From Acidobacteriaceae bacterium (lineage in GTDB: Bacteria; Acidobacteriota; Terriglobia; Terriglobales; Acidobacteriaceae), in contig JANYBT010000054.1 of the NCBI GenBank assembly GCA_025360645.1, forward strand, positions 1-64,000: 64,000 bases of DNA, written 5' to 3'. A program made the position numbers and the translations under genes. The notes below the pieces were generated by a model. The model did not search any database and was not told the origin of the DNA. It worked only from the letters and a program-made list of their open reading frames with translations. This document shows, one piece after another, positions 51,251 through 60,335 of this stretch. How positions within the stretch are numbered: position 1 is the stretch's first letter; every line of letters starts with the position of its first letter.

Positions 51251-54016
51251 ATGAATAGAGAGTTGTTTGTATCCACCACACCTCACGAAACCAAGGTGGG
51301 TCTGGTGGAGGACGATTTACTCGCAGAAATTTACCTGGAACGCGAGAACGAATACACCCTCGCTGGGTCCATTTACAAAGGCAGAGTCACCCGCGTGCTC
51401 CCCGGTATGCAGTCCGCTTTCGTGGACATCGGGCTGGAGCGCGACGCCTTCCTTTACGTTTCCGATTTCATGGACCTGGAGCAGCACGACGAGGACCTGG
51501 ATACACCCGTCCCAGTCAAATCCGCTCCTGAACCGAGACAGCAAGAACCGAGAGTGTTTGAAACTCGAGCGCCCCGCGCGGAAATGCGTTCTGCCGCGCC
51601 ACCGGCAGAAGATACCCAAGGCGACGAAGGGACAGAGGCATCGGGCGGGCAAGGCTCCTCCGGCGAACAATTTGCCGCGACAGGGAATGGCGGTCGGGGT
51701 GGCCGCGAAGGTCGGGGTTTCCGTGGCCGCCGCCGTCGCGGACGCCGCGATGATCGAAGTGAACGAAGCGACCGAACTGAACGAAGTGATCGTGGCGAGC
51801 GACGTCCGGCGGAGCCCCTCGCCGCCGCCCCGGCCTCGATCCCGCCACCAATGACTGCACGCCCTTCGCGTGCATTCAGCGAAGAATACGGCCCTCCCGC
51901 AGGCTACGAGCCCATGCTCCTTCCCGGCGAATCCATCTCAAAATATCGGGGAGTTGCCAAAACCATCGCCCCTCCGGCCGTGAGTCAGGCCGAGGCTGCA
52001 GTAACTGAGGTGCCCCAGCACGAGCCCGTTCACTCCGAAGTCCTCCCGACCCAGGCGACCTTTGCATCGCAGGAGCCTGAGTGGAAGGGCTGGCACGCGG
52101 AGCCCGAAGAAGCTCATGCCGAAATCGCTGAGCCCAGTGTGGTTTGGGCTAGAAACGACAACTTGGAGTTGAAGGAAGAGCCAGAGACCCACGTCGAGCC
52201 GGAAGCCGTCGCGGCGGACGAGGAACACCAGCCTAGTCACCAGCACAGTCACGAGCCTAGTGACGATCTCGCCACCGACGTCCATGCCGAACCTGCCCAC
52301 GCGACGGTTGAGGCAGAGCACAACGCCGAACCCGAGCCTCACCAGGAACCGTCGGACGATCAACATCATCGCCTGCACGGCGCGGTAGTAAACGAGGAAA
52401 TCGACGAAGAAGAGGCGGACTTGGCCGCTTACGTGGAAGACCTCGAAGAAGATGCCACCTTCGAGGAGATGGAAGAAGAAACCAGCGCGGCCAACGAATT
52501 TGGCCAGACCCGGCGCAGCGTATTTGCCGCTGATACCACTGGAGCAGCTCACGAAGAACACGAAACGCTGTTGGGGATCGAAGCCGAGGGCGCTGAAGAG
52601 GACGAGGGAGACGATCTCGATCTGGACGAAGCGCAGGCGGAAGCCGAGGCACTAATGGCGTCGGGCGGGGCGGTTCATCCCGCTGATGACACCAACTCCG
52701 ACGGCAGGGTTTCCCCTGTGGGCGACCCGCAACGTGAACAGCAGTCTGAAACCGACCGTCGCCGCGGGCGCCGGGGCGGTCGTCGCTTTACCCGCAAGCG
52801 CGAGAACACCGTGATTCCGCAAATCAGCGACCTGCTCAAAGAAGGCCAGGAAATTCTGGTCCAGATTGCCAAAGAGCCGATTGGCAAGAAGGGTGCGCGC
52901 ATCACCAGCCACATCGCTCTTCCGGGACGCTTCCTGGTTTACATGCCGACGGTGAATCATACCGGAGTGTCGCGCAAAATTGCTTCCGAAGAGGAGCGGC
53001 AACGCCTGAAGCGCATCATCCAAAGCGAGCGGGAGAACGGGCACGGTGGCTTCATTGTTCGCACCGCCGCCTCAGGATGCTCCGAAGACGAGCTTCGGGC
53101 CGACATTCGCTTCCTCAAGAATCTGTGGAACGAAATCAAAGGCCGCGCGGATTCCAATAAGGCCCCGGCTCTGATTTATCACGATCTCAACGTGGTCGAG
53201 CGCGTGCTGCGCGATCAGGTGACTTCAGACTTCTCCGTGATTTGGGTGGATACCGAACAGGAGTACGAGCGCATTCTGCGCTTCGCTAACCGCTTCCAGC
53301 CCGCCTTGGTGCGGCGCGTTAAGCTCTACACCAAGGAGACTCCGCTGTACGAGCAGTTCGGTCTCTCCGAGGAAATCAACAAGGCGCTGAAGTCGAAAGT
53401 GTGGCTGAAGAGCGGCGGTTACATTGTCATCAATCAGACCGAAGCTCTGGTCGCGATTGACGTCAACACCGGCAAGTACGTGGGTAAGACCACCCGGCTG
53501 GAAGACACCATCGTCAAGACCAACGTGGATGCGATCAAGGAAATCGTTCGCCAGATTCGCCTCCGCGACTTGGGCGGCATCATCGTCATCGACTTCATTG
53601 ACATGGACGAGCGCCGCAATCGCCAGAAGGTCATGCAGGCGCTGGAAGAAGCTCTTCGCAACGACCGTGCGCCCTCCAAGGTCCTGCAGTTTAACGATTT
53701 CGGTTTGGTGGCGATTACACGGAAGCGTGTGAAACAGTCGCTGGAGCGGACCATCGGCTCCCCGTGCCCCTACTGCGAGTCCACCGGATTCGTGAAGTCG
53801 GTCACCACGGTTTGCAACGACATTTATGTCGAGGTGCGCAAAGTCGCCAAGCACCTGCAGAATCCTGACGTGATGCTGCGAGTGAACCCGGAAGTGGCGA
53901 AGACGCTGAAGAACAACAACGCCAAGCTGCTGATCGAAATGGAAGAACTCTTGGGCCGGAGCATCATTGTGAAATCCGATCCGGCATTGCACCAGGAACA
54001 GTTCGACGTGAACTAG
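51251..54016 (+). CDS. Ribonuclease E/G with a large insert in the S1 domain
   Basis: 921 residues from ATG 51251 (GGAG five bases upstream). The S1 domain starts normally (GSIYKGRVTRVLPGMQSAFVD ... FLYVSDF, to about residue 78). About 435 residues of disordered, Glu/His/Pro-rich sequence with Arg/Ser/Asp-Glu repeats (RSERSDRTERSDR, RRRGRRGGRRFTRKR) follow. The second half of S1 then resumes near 518 (LLKEGQEILVQIAKEPIGKKG). The catalytic core is complete: AIDVNTGKYVG and IVIDFIDMDE carry the metal-binding Asp residues, and CPYCESTG is the zinc-link. It processes rRNA/tRNA and decays mRNA. A strong terminator follows. Confidence 0.93.
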   Translation: MNRELFVSTTPHETKVGLVEDDLLAEIYLERENEYTLAGSIYKGRVTRVLPGMQSAFVDIGLERDAFLYVSDFMDLEQHDEDLDTPVPVKSAPEPRQQEPRVFETRAPRAEMRSAAPPAEDTQGDEGTEASGGQGSSGEQFAATGNGGRGGREGRGFRGRRRRGRRDDRSERSDRTERSDRGERRPAEPLAAAPASIPPPMTARPSRAFSEEYGPPAGYEPMLLPGESISKYRGVAKTIAPPAVSQAEAAVTEVPQHEPVHSEVLPTQATFASQEPEWKGWHAEPEEAHAEIAEPSVVWARNDNLELKEEPETHVEPEAVAADEEHQPSHQHSHEPSDDLATDVHAEPAHATVEAEHNAEPEPHQEPSDDQHHRLHGAVVNEEIDEEEADLAAYVEDLEEDATFEEMEEETSAANEFGQTRRSVFAADTTGAAHEEHETLLGIEAEGAEEDEGDDLDLDEAQAEAEALMASGGAVHPADDTNSDGRVSPVGDPQREQQSETDRRRGRRGGRRFTRKRENTVIPQISDLLKEGQEILVQIAKEPIGKKGARITSHIALPGRFLVYMPTVNHTGVSRKIASEEERQRLKRIIQSERENGHGGFIVRTAASGCSEDELRADIRFLKNLWNEIKGRADSNKAPALIYHDLNVVERVLRDQVTSDFSVIWVDTEQEYERILRFANRFQPALVRRVKLYTKETPLYEQFGLSEEINKALKSKVWLKSGGYIVINQTEALVAIDVNTGKYVGKTTRLEDTIVKTNVDAIKEIVRQIRLRDLGGIIVIDFIDMDERRNRQKVMQALEEALRNDRAPSKVLQFNDFGLVAITRKRVKQSLERTIGSPCPYCESTGFVKSVTTVCNDIYVEVRKVAKHLQNPDVMLRVNPEVAKTLKNNNAKLLIEMEELLGRSIIVKSDPALHQEQFDVN

Positions 54017-54051
54017 GCTGCCAGGTGGTCGAACCCGAGTCGCGAGGCTCG

Positions 54052-54090
54052 AAAGGGACGGGTCAAGCTGACCGTCCCTTTCTTTCTGTG
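54052..54090 (+). terminator. Rho-independent terminator of the RNase E/G gene
   Basis: AAAGGGACGGGTCA (54052-54065) pairs with TGACCGTCCCTTT (54069-54081) with one bulged G and a three-base loop, followed by CTTTCTTTCT. It lies 36 bases past the stop codon. Confidence 0.88.
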
Positions 54091-54133
54091 CCGTTCACTT
54101 CGACAGCGTGGCAGAGCGATTCCCCCGTCGGGT

Positions 54134-54163
54134 TGAACTCGTAGCCGCCGCAGGACTAGGATA
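54134..54163 (+). promoter_or_regulatory. Possible promoter for the aldo/keto reductase gene
   Basis: TTGAAC at 54134-54139, 18 bases, then TAGGAT at 54158-54163, 23 bases before the GTG start. It lies just after the preceding terminator, where a new promoter is expected. Confidence 0.4.
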
Positions 54164-54186
54164 GTTCTCATACGAGAGGTGTAACC

Positions 54187-55239
54187 GTGGAAAAATCACA
54201 GCCTAAGTCTTCCTCTTCCTCGCGGCGCGATTTCTTGAAGACCACTGGTGCGGTCACGGCCGGAGTTATGGCCAGCGGGTTCATCGGTGATACCGCCCAT
54301 GCCCTCCCATCGCTGCCGTTCAACCCGGTCACGGCAGATGCCATGCCCACTCGCAACCTCGGACGCACCGGTCATCGCGTAGGTATCTTCAGCCTCGGCG
54401 GCCAGGCCTCTATCGAGCAGCCCAACAACGATGCTGTCGCCGTGCCCTTGGTGGAGCGGGCTCTCGACCTCGGCGTGAACTACATTGACACCGCTGCGCA
54501 ATACGGGGGCTCAGAACGCTGGAGCCAGCGCTACATCGGCCAGGTCATGAAGCGCCGCCGCAATCAGGTGTACTTGGCCGGCAAGACCCATGATCGCACC
54601 CGCGATGGCTCACTCAAGTTGCTGGAAGAGTCCCTCAAGTTGCTGAACACCGATCATCTAGACGCATGGCAACTGCACCACATTGACCGCAAGGAGGAAG
54701 TCGAACAGATTTTCGCCAAGGGCGGCGCGTTGGAAGCGCTGGTGCAGGCGCGCGAGCAGAAGATGGTCCGCTACCTCGGCGTCACCGGACACTCGGATCC
54801 GGAAGTGTTGATGGAGTGCCTGAGGCGTTTCGACTTTGACCAAATCCTCATGGCGGTGAACGCGGCCGACAAACACCATCGCAGCTTTATGGAGCAACTG
54901 CTGCCGATGGCTGTGGGCAAGAAAATGGGCATCATCGGGATGAAGATCCCCGCCCGCGGACGCATTCTGGAGTCGTGGCACCCGGAGAAGAGCAAAGACA
55001 CCGGATGGAACCAGCCGGCGCCGAAGCCGGGCGTGCTGGCGATGAAGGAAGCCATGTACTTCACTCTCTCTCTACCCGTGAGCACGGTAATCATTGGCTG
55101 CGACAACCTTGCGCAGCTTGAAGAAAACGTGAAGCTGGCTCGCGACTTTACTCCTCTGAGCGAAAAACAATTGGCGGGCCTGACCGAACGCACAGAACCA
55201 ATCGCGCGCCAATCATTGTTCTTTCGCAACTGGGCGTAG
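54187..55239 (+). CDS. Tat-exported aldo/keto reductase
   Basis: 350 residues, GTG start with GAGAGGTG upstream. A twin-arginine signal (SRRDFLKTTGAVTAG) ends near residue 40. The AKR barrel begins MPTRNLGRTGHRVGIFSLGG and has LDLGVNYIDTAAQYGGSE with the Asp and Tyr of the catalytic tetrad, the Lys in VYLAGKTHDRT and the His in WQLHHID. A Tat signal implies folding with its cofactor in the cytoplasm before export. The substrate is unknown. Such Tat-AKR proteins are often called oxidoreductases in Acidobacteria and Planctomycetes (recall, not searched). Confidence 0.9.
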   Translation: MEKSQPKSSSSSRRDFLKTTGAVTAGVMASGFIGDTAHALPSLPFNPVTADAMPTRNLGRTGHRVGIFSLGGQASIEQPNNDAVAVPLVERALDLGVNYIDTAAQYGGSERWSQRYIGQVMKRRRNQVYLAGKTHDRTRDGSLKLLEESLKLLNTDHLDAWQLHHIDRKEEVEQIFAKGGALEALVQAREQKMVRYLGVTGHSDPEVLMECLRRFDFDQILMAVNAADKHHRSFMEQLLPMAVGKKMGIIGMKIPARGRILESWHPEKSKDTGWNQPAPKPGVLAMKEAMYFTLSLPVSTVIIGCDNLAQLEENVKLARDFTPLSEKQLAGLTERTEPIARQSLFFRNWA

Positions 55240-55296
55240 GCGACCTGCAATAGGCCAACCCTGCGCCATCCCCGCACTTGTGATTAAATCCCAGCT

Positions 55297-56091
55297 ATGC
55301 CAAAAATTCGAAGCGCGGACGCCGAAGTCGTCTATGAAGCGCTCGGTGAGGGCAAACCGGTGGTTCTGTTGCATCCGGTCCCAGTACACCGCGAATTCTG
55401 GAAGCCGGTGGCGGACGCGCTCTCGCAGAACTATCGGTTGATTCTGCCGGACTTGCGGGGACACGGAGACAGTGAGGTTGGCGAGGGGCCGGCGACGATG
55501 GAGAAGCACTCCGAGGATCTGGCTCGCGTGCTCGACGATGCTGGAGTGGGAAGGGCGATATTTGTCGGCGTGTCAATTGGCGGATATGTGTTGTGGGAGT
55601 TCTGGCGGCGGTACCGCGAGCGCGTGGCGGGGCTCATCCTGGCGGATACCAAGGCGCAGGCGGACACTGCGGAGGGCCGGGCCGGGCGTCTGACCGCGGC
55701 TGCGAATGTGCTGGAGCAGGGAACGGAGCCGTATTTCCAGAGCATGCTGCCCAAGCTTATGGGGCAGACGACGCACCGAACCCGTCCAGACCTGGTGGAC
55801 GCGGCGCATCGCATGATGCAGAAGATGTCGGCGGCGGATGTCAGCCAGGTGCTGCAAGGCATGGCACAGCGCTCGGACTCGGTGGCGACGCTAAAAACCA
55901 TCCATGTGCCCACCCTTGTGCTAGTGGGCGAGGAAGACCCGCTCACGCCGATAGGCGATGCGGAACTGATGCGGCAGGCCATCGCCGGGGCGGACCTGAA
56001 AGTGATCTCGCGTGCCGGACACTACGCGCCCTTCGAGCAAGCGGAGGAAGTGGGCAAACTTGTCCGAGCATTTGTCGAGAGAGTAGGCTAG
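55297..56091 (+). CDS. Alpha/beta hydrolase
   Basis: 264 residues with the complete catalytic triad: Ser93 in GVSIGG, Asp214 in GEEDPLTP and His242 in AGHYAPFE. The oxyanion region is VVLLHPVPVHREFW, and LPDLRGHGDS is the usual second strand-turn. It is close to the 3-oxoadipate enol-lactonase/esterase group in general look, but the substrate is not determinable. It stands alone between the AKR and ribBA genes; a hairpin at 56121-56142 follows 30 bases downstream. Confidence 0.9.
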   Translation: MPKIRSADAEVVYEALGEGKPVVLLHPVPVHREFWKPVADALSQNYRLILPDLRGHGDSEVGEGPATMEKHSEDLARVLDDAGVGRAIFVGVSIGGYVLWEFWRRYRERVAGLILADTKAQADTAEGRAGRLTAAANVLEQGTEPYFQSMLPKLMGQTTHRTRPDLVDAAHRMMQKMSAADVSQVLQGMAQRSDSVATLKTIHVPTLVLVGEEDPLTPIGDAELMRQAIAGADLKVISRAGHYAPFEQAEEVGKLVRAFVERVG

Positions 56092-56120
56092 AGGGCTCCC
56101 GGCCACGATCCGCGACTCTA

Positions 56121-56142
56121 CTGGGCAACTCAAATTGCCCAG
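56121..56142 (+). terminator. Hairpin between the hydrolase and ribBA genes
   Basis: CTGGGCAA (56121-56128) and TTGCCCAG (56135-56142) form a perfect eight-base stem with a six-base loop. Only a weak T content follows, so it may be a weak terminator or an RNA element in the ribBA leader. It does not look like an FMN riboswitch. Confidence 0.45.
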
Positions 56143-56198
56143 CTTGTGATAAGACAATACGAGTTGCAAGCCAGAAGACAGGAATATAGGCAAGACGT

Positions 56199-57362
56199 AT
56201 GGCGAGCGAAAATTTGTTTACCGATGTCCCGACGGCGATCGAGGAGATCCGCGCCGGGCGGTTGATTGTCCTGGTGGATGACGAGGATCGCGAGAACGAA
56301 GGCGACCTCATGCAGGCGGCGGAAAAAGTCACGCCCGAGTCCATCAACTTCATGGCGAAATACGGGCGCGGCCTAGTATGCCTGGCCATGACCGAGGAGC
56401 GGCTCGACCACTTGCGGCTGGGGCCGATGACCACCGAAAACACGTCGCAGTTCGGAACCGCGTTCTGCGAGGCGATTGACGCGCGAGACGGGGTGACCAC
56501 GGGGATTTCCGCGTATGATCGCGCGCGAACCATCCAAGTGGCGATCGCGCCGGAAACCCGACCGTCCGACCTGGCCCGGCCCGGCCATATGTTTCCGCTT
56601 CGAGCGCGCAAGGGCGGCGTGCTGGTGCGGGCGGGGCAGACCGAGGCTTCGGTGGATCTGGCGCGGCTGGCGGGCATGATTCCGGCTGGGGTGATTTGCG
56701 AAATTATGCGCGAAGACGGGACCATGGCCCGGGTGCCCGATCTCTCAGAGTTTTGCCGGCAACACCAATTGAAAATGCTGACCGTGGCAGAGATGATTCG
56801 CTACCGCATGCAGAACGAGCGCTATGTCCATCGCGCGGGCGAAGCCCTGGTGGACACCCAGTTCGGCGAGTTCCGGCTGATCGCGTATGAGAGCGACGTG
56901 GATGGCGGCGAGTCGCATCTGGCCTTGCTGCGCGGGGACATTCATGATGCGGCAGGTCCGGTACTGGTGCGCATGCACGCTCATTGTCTGATGGGCGATG
57001 TGTTTGCAGCGACCGCCTGCGATTGCCACCCCACTCTGCAGGCGTCACTCCAGGCGATCGCCCGCGAAGGCAGGGGTGCTCTGATTTACCTGCACCAGAA
57101 TGCTCGGAGCTTTACCGTGGAGAAGATCGCCGAGCAATCGTTTTTGACTTTCCATCGCGAGCGGCAGCTGCCTTCCTTGCCGGAGAGCGAACGCAAGACC
57201 CAGCGCGAGATCGGAATAGGGGCGCAGATCCTCTCCGACCTGGGGCTGAAGAAGATCCGACTCTTGACCAACCATCCCCGGCGGGTGGCAGCGCTGGAAG
57301 GTTTCGGAATTGAGATTGTCGAAAAGGTGCCCGTGAAGCTGGAGCTGGCTCAAAGAGTGTAA
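56199..57362 (+). CDS. RibBA-type protein with intact RibB and degenerate RibA half (RibBX-like)
   Basis: 387 residues. The N-terminal 3,4-dihydroxy-2-butanone-4-phosphate synthase domain (to about 205) has VDDEDRENEGD, TGISAYDRARTI and RPGHMFPLRA, but GQTEA where GHTEA is common (Gln147). The C-terminal GTP cyclohydrolase II domain keeps the three zinc Cys (263, 274, 276 in HCLMGDVFAATACDC) and GIGAQIL. It has HQNARSFTV instead of RQEGRGIGL, and loses the usual ANxxLGF segment. GTP hydrolysis is therefore doubtful. It should still make the four-carbon riboflavin precursor. Similar RibB-plus-dead-RibA proteins (RibBX) are known from Shewanella and relatives. Confidence 0.87.
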   Translation: MASENLFTDVPTAIEEIRAGRLIVLVDDEDRENEGDLMQAAEKVTPESINFMAKYGRGLVCLAMTEERLDHLRLGPMTTENTSQFGTAFCEAIDARDGVTTGISAYDRARTIQVAIAPETRPSDLARPGHMFPLRARKGGVLVRAGQTEASVDLARLAGMIPAGVICEIMREDGTMARVPDLSEFCRQHQLKMLTVAEMIRYRMQNERYVHRAGEALVDTQFGEFRLIAYESDVDGGESHLALLRGDIHDAAGPVLVRMHAHCLMGDVFAATACDCHPTLQASLQAIAREGRGALIYLHQNARSFTVEKIAEQSFLTFHRERQLPSLPESERKTQREIGIGAQILSDLGLKKIRLLTNHPRRVAALEGFGIEIVEKVPVKLELAQRV

Positions 57363-57481
57363 CCTTCCAAGCCCGCGCGGCGGTGGTTTGGTAACCCGCC
57401 CCCGCAAGTTTTTCTTTTCGCCGCAATCCTATAGACTGCCGTCTGGAATTTCCTCAATGCAAGGGGTTGATTGATGTCCAG

Positions 57482-57637
57482 ATGTGTCTGTTGAACGTGT
57501 CACTGACCTTTGATTTTTCCCGCTGGTATGCGCTCACCGCGCTGATCGTGCCGCTGTTGATTGCAGTTCTAACCGTATGAGCGTTTTACACGGCTACCGC
57601 GGGGCAGAAGCTGTTCCAGGGCGAGATGCTCGAGTAG
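57482..57637 (+). pseudogene. Decayed C-terminal tail of a membrane protein
   Basis: From the ATG at 57482 the frame reads 32 residues with one membrane helix (SRWYALTALIVPLLIAVLTV), then TGA at 57578, then continues AFYTATAGQKLFQGEMLE to TAG 57635. A WYA-helix-FYTS-GGQPLFG-type tail ends many large acidobacterial membrane proteins (from memory). If the TGA was once TGG, the tail reads through without a shift. No upstream body remains before ribBA's stop at 57362, so this looks like the leftover of a deletion. Confidence 0.5.
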
Positions 57638-57663
57638 GGCGACTCTCCGTTCTCCGGCGTTGC

Positions 57664-58422
57664 CTACCCCTCTCGCAGCAACACGAGCGCGGTCACGTCG
57701 TTGAGAGCCGGAGGGACGCACATGAAGTGCTCCACTCCAGCCAAGATCGTGGTCGCCAGTTGTTCTGCGCTTGAAATGTTCGCCGCTTTCAGAATCTCCT
57801 CGACCCGTTCCAGACCGAATTCCGACGACTCCTCGTCATTGCACCGCCCCTCCGTCACTCCCCGCGACACCAATGCCAGCGCTGCTCCCGGCGGCAGGGC
57901 TGCGGTCACCGCGTCGTGCGTGACGTGCGAAAAAAGCCCGAAGGGAAGGCCTGTCGCCGGCATTCGCGTCACCTCTCCGCTTTGGTCCCGGAGCAGCGCC
58001 GGCGTGTGTCCCGCGTTGCTGTAAGTCAAGGTGCCGATCGTCTCGTTGTAGCATCCCACGAATGCTGGACAAGACCTTACCCCGTTCGCCGCCTCCATCA
58101 CGCTGCGATTGAGTCGTAGCGACAACTCAATCATCGCCTCTGCCTCATTGACGTCCTCTTCGGCAAACAGTTGCGCCCCGGCTTGCCGAAACGTCTGTTG
58201 TGCCGCCGAAACAATTCCGGCGTTTTCCTCGTGCCGTCCGGCTACATCGAGCATCCCAAACAACACCAGGTTTGAACGCACTCTCACAAAGTCATAGAGG
58301 TCTCCACCCTGCGGCGTCCCGTAATATACCGCTGCGATGGCGGCATTGGTCATCGTCGGCACTGCCACCGGTACACTCTCGCCTGTGGCAGGCGCCGCCT
58401 CTTTCTTGGAAAACAATCCCAT
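57664..58422 (-). CDS. SpoIIE/RsbU-like PP2C serine phosphatase
   Basis: 252 residues, a single catalytic domain without a sensor. Motifs: GGDLYDF (Asp41, metal-binding region), GMLDVAGRHEENAG (Asp59, the DVSGHG equivalent), LTYSNAGHTPALLRD and the final NDVTALVLL, where the first Asp of the usual DDVT is Asn. The family dephosphorylates anti-sigma-factor antagonists or similar partner proteins. No such partner is encoded nearby. It lies 33 bases downstream of the amidase start region on the same strand, that is, after the amidase stop, so the two genes run in tandem but with the phosphatase upstream in transcription. Confidence 0.85.
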   Translation of the reverse strand: MGLFSKKEAAPATGESVPVAVPTMTNAAIAAVYYGTPQGGDLYDFVRVRSNLVLFGMLDVAGRHEENAGIVSAAQQTFRQAGAQLFAEEDVNEAEAMIELSLRLNRSVMEAANGVRSCPAFVGCYNETIGTLTYSNAGHTPALLRDQSGEVTRMPATGLPFGLFSHVTHDAVTAALPPGAALALVSRGVTEGRCNDEESSEFGLERVEEILKAANISSAEQLATTILAGVEHFMCVPPALNDVTALVLLREG

Positions 58423-58455
58423 GGCCCACTCCGTATGAAAGTATCAGACTAAGTT

Positions 58456-60078
58456 CTACAATACCGCCGTCGCCAAAAAGCGCGGCGTCCGCCTCGCCTT
58501 CATCACCTGCTCAAACCCATAGGCAATCTTCAGCAGGCCCGGCTCGCTCCACGCCCGCCCGAAGAAAGATGCACCCACCGGCAGACCCCAAAGAAATCCA
58601 GCTGTCACGTTGATGTTGGGATAGCCCGCCACCGCCGGCGCACTCGAACTCCCGCCCGCCGCGTGGTCGCCGTCGATCAAGTCCGTCACCCATGCCGGCC
58701 CCGCGGTCGGCGCGAACAGAGCACCCAGTTTGTGCTTGTCCATCACTGCGTCGATGCCTTCGACCCGTGCTAACTGACGGTTCTTTGCCAGCGCATCCAA
58801 ATATTCTTTCTCTTCCAGTCCGCCCTTGGCTTCCGACTTCAGGAAAATGTCCTGGCCAAAATACTGCATCTCACGGTCGCGGTGGTGCTCGTTGAACTCG
58901 ATAATTTCCTGGAGCGTTTTCACCGGAGACGACGGTCCCAGCCGCGCCAAGTACTTCCGCAACCCCGCTTTTAACTCGTATAAGAAAACTGTCATCTCGG
59001 TATCGTCGAATTTTCCAATCGTCTCAATGTCCGCGGGATCCACTATTTCGGCGCCAGCTTTCTTCATGCTGGCAATCACGCTCTCGAACATTGCATCCAC
59101 GCTGTCGCTGAATCCAAAGTACTTGCGCACCACCCCAATCCGCGCCCCTCGCAAGCCATTCGGATCAAGGAAATTCGTGTAATCCAAGACTGGCCTCGCC
59201 GAGGTCGTTACGGCGTCTTCGCCATCCCCACCCGCCAACGCGTTCAGCAGAATTGCCGCATCTCTCACCGTGCGAGCCATGGGCCCGGCGGTATCCTGGC
59301 TGTGTGAGATCGGAATGATGCCGGTCCGGCTGATCAGTCCCACGGTCGGCTTGATGCCAACAATGCCGTTCGCCGAGGAGGGACACACCACCGACCCATC
59401 CGTTTCTGTCCCCACCGCTACCACGCAGAGATTCGCTGAGACTGCCGCACCCGAGCCCGAACTCGATCCGCACGGATTGCGGTCCAGAGCATACGGATTC
59501 CGCGTCAACCCGCCCCGCCCGCTCCATCCGCTGGTTGAGTGGCTCGATCGGATGTTCGCCCACTCGCTCAAATTTGTTTTGCCTAGAATCACCGCGCCCG
59601 CCGCGCGCAACTTTTGCGCGACAAAAGAGTCCTTCGCCGGCTTTGCGCCCACCAGCGCCAGCGAGCCAGCGGTCGTGCCCATCCGGTCCGCGGTATCGAT
59701 GTTGTCTTTGATCAGCACGGGAATCCCGTGCAGTGGCCCACGCGGTCCCTTCGTTTTTCGTTCACGATCTAGGCTCGCCGCAATCTCCAACGCATCTGGG
59801 TTCACTTCAATCACAGCGTTGATTGCCGGCCCTTGTTTGTCAATTGCGTGGATCCGAGTCAAGTATTTCTGCGTGAGCGAGGTTGCAGTGTACTTCCCAG
59901 ACTCCATCCCCTCTTGCAGTTTGCCGATTGTCACTTCATCCAGTTCAAACTCAGCGACGGTCGCGGGTATCGATCCCACACCACGTGTATCCCCACGGAG
60001 CGCTGGCGAGACCGCCACCCCAATGCTTCCGATTACTCCCGCCTGCAGGAACCGCCTTCGATTGATTGATGAGGTCAT
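58456..60078 (-). CDS. Tat-exported amidase-signature enzyme
   Basis: 540 residues. The N-terminus carries a twin-arginine signal (NRRRFLQAGVIGSIGVAVSP). The amidase catalytic triad is present: Lys in VLIKDNIDTAD, the cis-Ser in PCGSSSGSGAAVSANL and the nucleophile Ser in GTETDGSVVCPSSANGIVGIKPT. The motif GLISRTGIIPISHSQDTAGPM follows as in glutamyl/peptide amidases. It hydrolyses an amide outside the cytoplasm; the substrate is unknown. A divergent tRNA-Gly gene lies 180 bases beyond its start. The 33 bases between its stop and the phosphatase start hold no clear terminator. Confidence 0.92.
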   Translation of the reverse strand: MTSSINRRRFLQAGVIGSIGVAVSPALRGDTRGVGSIPATVAEFELDEVTIGKLQEGMESGKYTATSLTQKYLTRIHAIDKQGPAINAVIEVNPDALEIAASLDRERKTKGPRGPLHGIPVLIKDNIDTADRMGTTAGSLALVGAKPAKDSFVAQKLRAAGAVILGKTNLSEWANIRSSHSTSGWSGRGGLTRNPYALDRNPCGSSSGSGAAVSANLCVVAVGTETDGSVVCPSSANGIVGIKPTVGLISRTGIIPISHSQDTAGPMARTVRDAAILLNALAGGDGEDAVTTSARPVLDYTNFLDPNGLRGARIGVVRKYFGFSDSVDAMFESVIASMKKAGAEIVDPADIETIGKFDDTEMTVFLYELKAGLRKYLARLGPSSPVKTLQEIIEFNEHHRDREMQYFGQDIFLKSEAKGGLEEKEYLDALAKNRQLARVEGIDAVMDKHKLGALFAPTAGPAWVTDLIDGDHAAGGSSSAPAVAGYPNINVTAGFLWGLPVGASFFGRAWSEPGLLKIAYGFEQVMKARRTPRFLATAVL

Positions 60079-60260
60079 CTTGAAACTCCCTAGGTATTGA
60101 TGCGCTTCGTTAGCATACGCGACCCCACCCCCCTGCGGAAGTCCTACCGCTCGAATGCGAAGCGCCTAAGGCCATCTTTACACAAAAGCGCGCCGTGGCA
60201 ATTCGCTAGAGCGAAGACATTGTTCCCTCACACCAAAAGTGGTAATCTTGCGACTGTTGG

Positions 60261-60335
60261 GCGGGAGTAGTTCAGCGGTAGAACGCCAGCTTCCCAAGCT
60301 GGATGTCGCCGGTTCGATCCCGGTCTCCCGCTCCA
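60261..60335 (+). tRNA. tRNA-Gly (anticodon CCC)
   Basis: A full cloverleaf is readable. Acceptor GCGGGAG pairs with CTCCCGC, the D arm is GTTC-AGCGGTA-GAAC, and the anticodon arm is CCAGC-TTCCCAA-GCTGG with CCC at positions 34-36. The T arm is GCCGG-TTCGATC-CCGGT (one mismatch at the end), the discriminator is T, and CCA (60333-60335) is encoded. It reads GGG codons, which are frequent in the EPS genes of this window. Confidence 0.96.

Noticed and set aside
56092-56198. FMN riboswitch upstream of ribBA
   Set aside because: The gap is only 107 bases and lacks the conserved multi-stem RFN core; only a simple hairpin is present.
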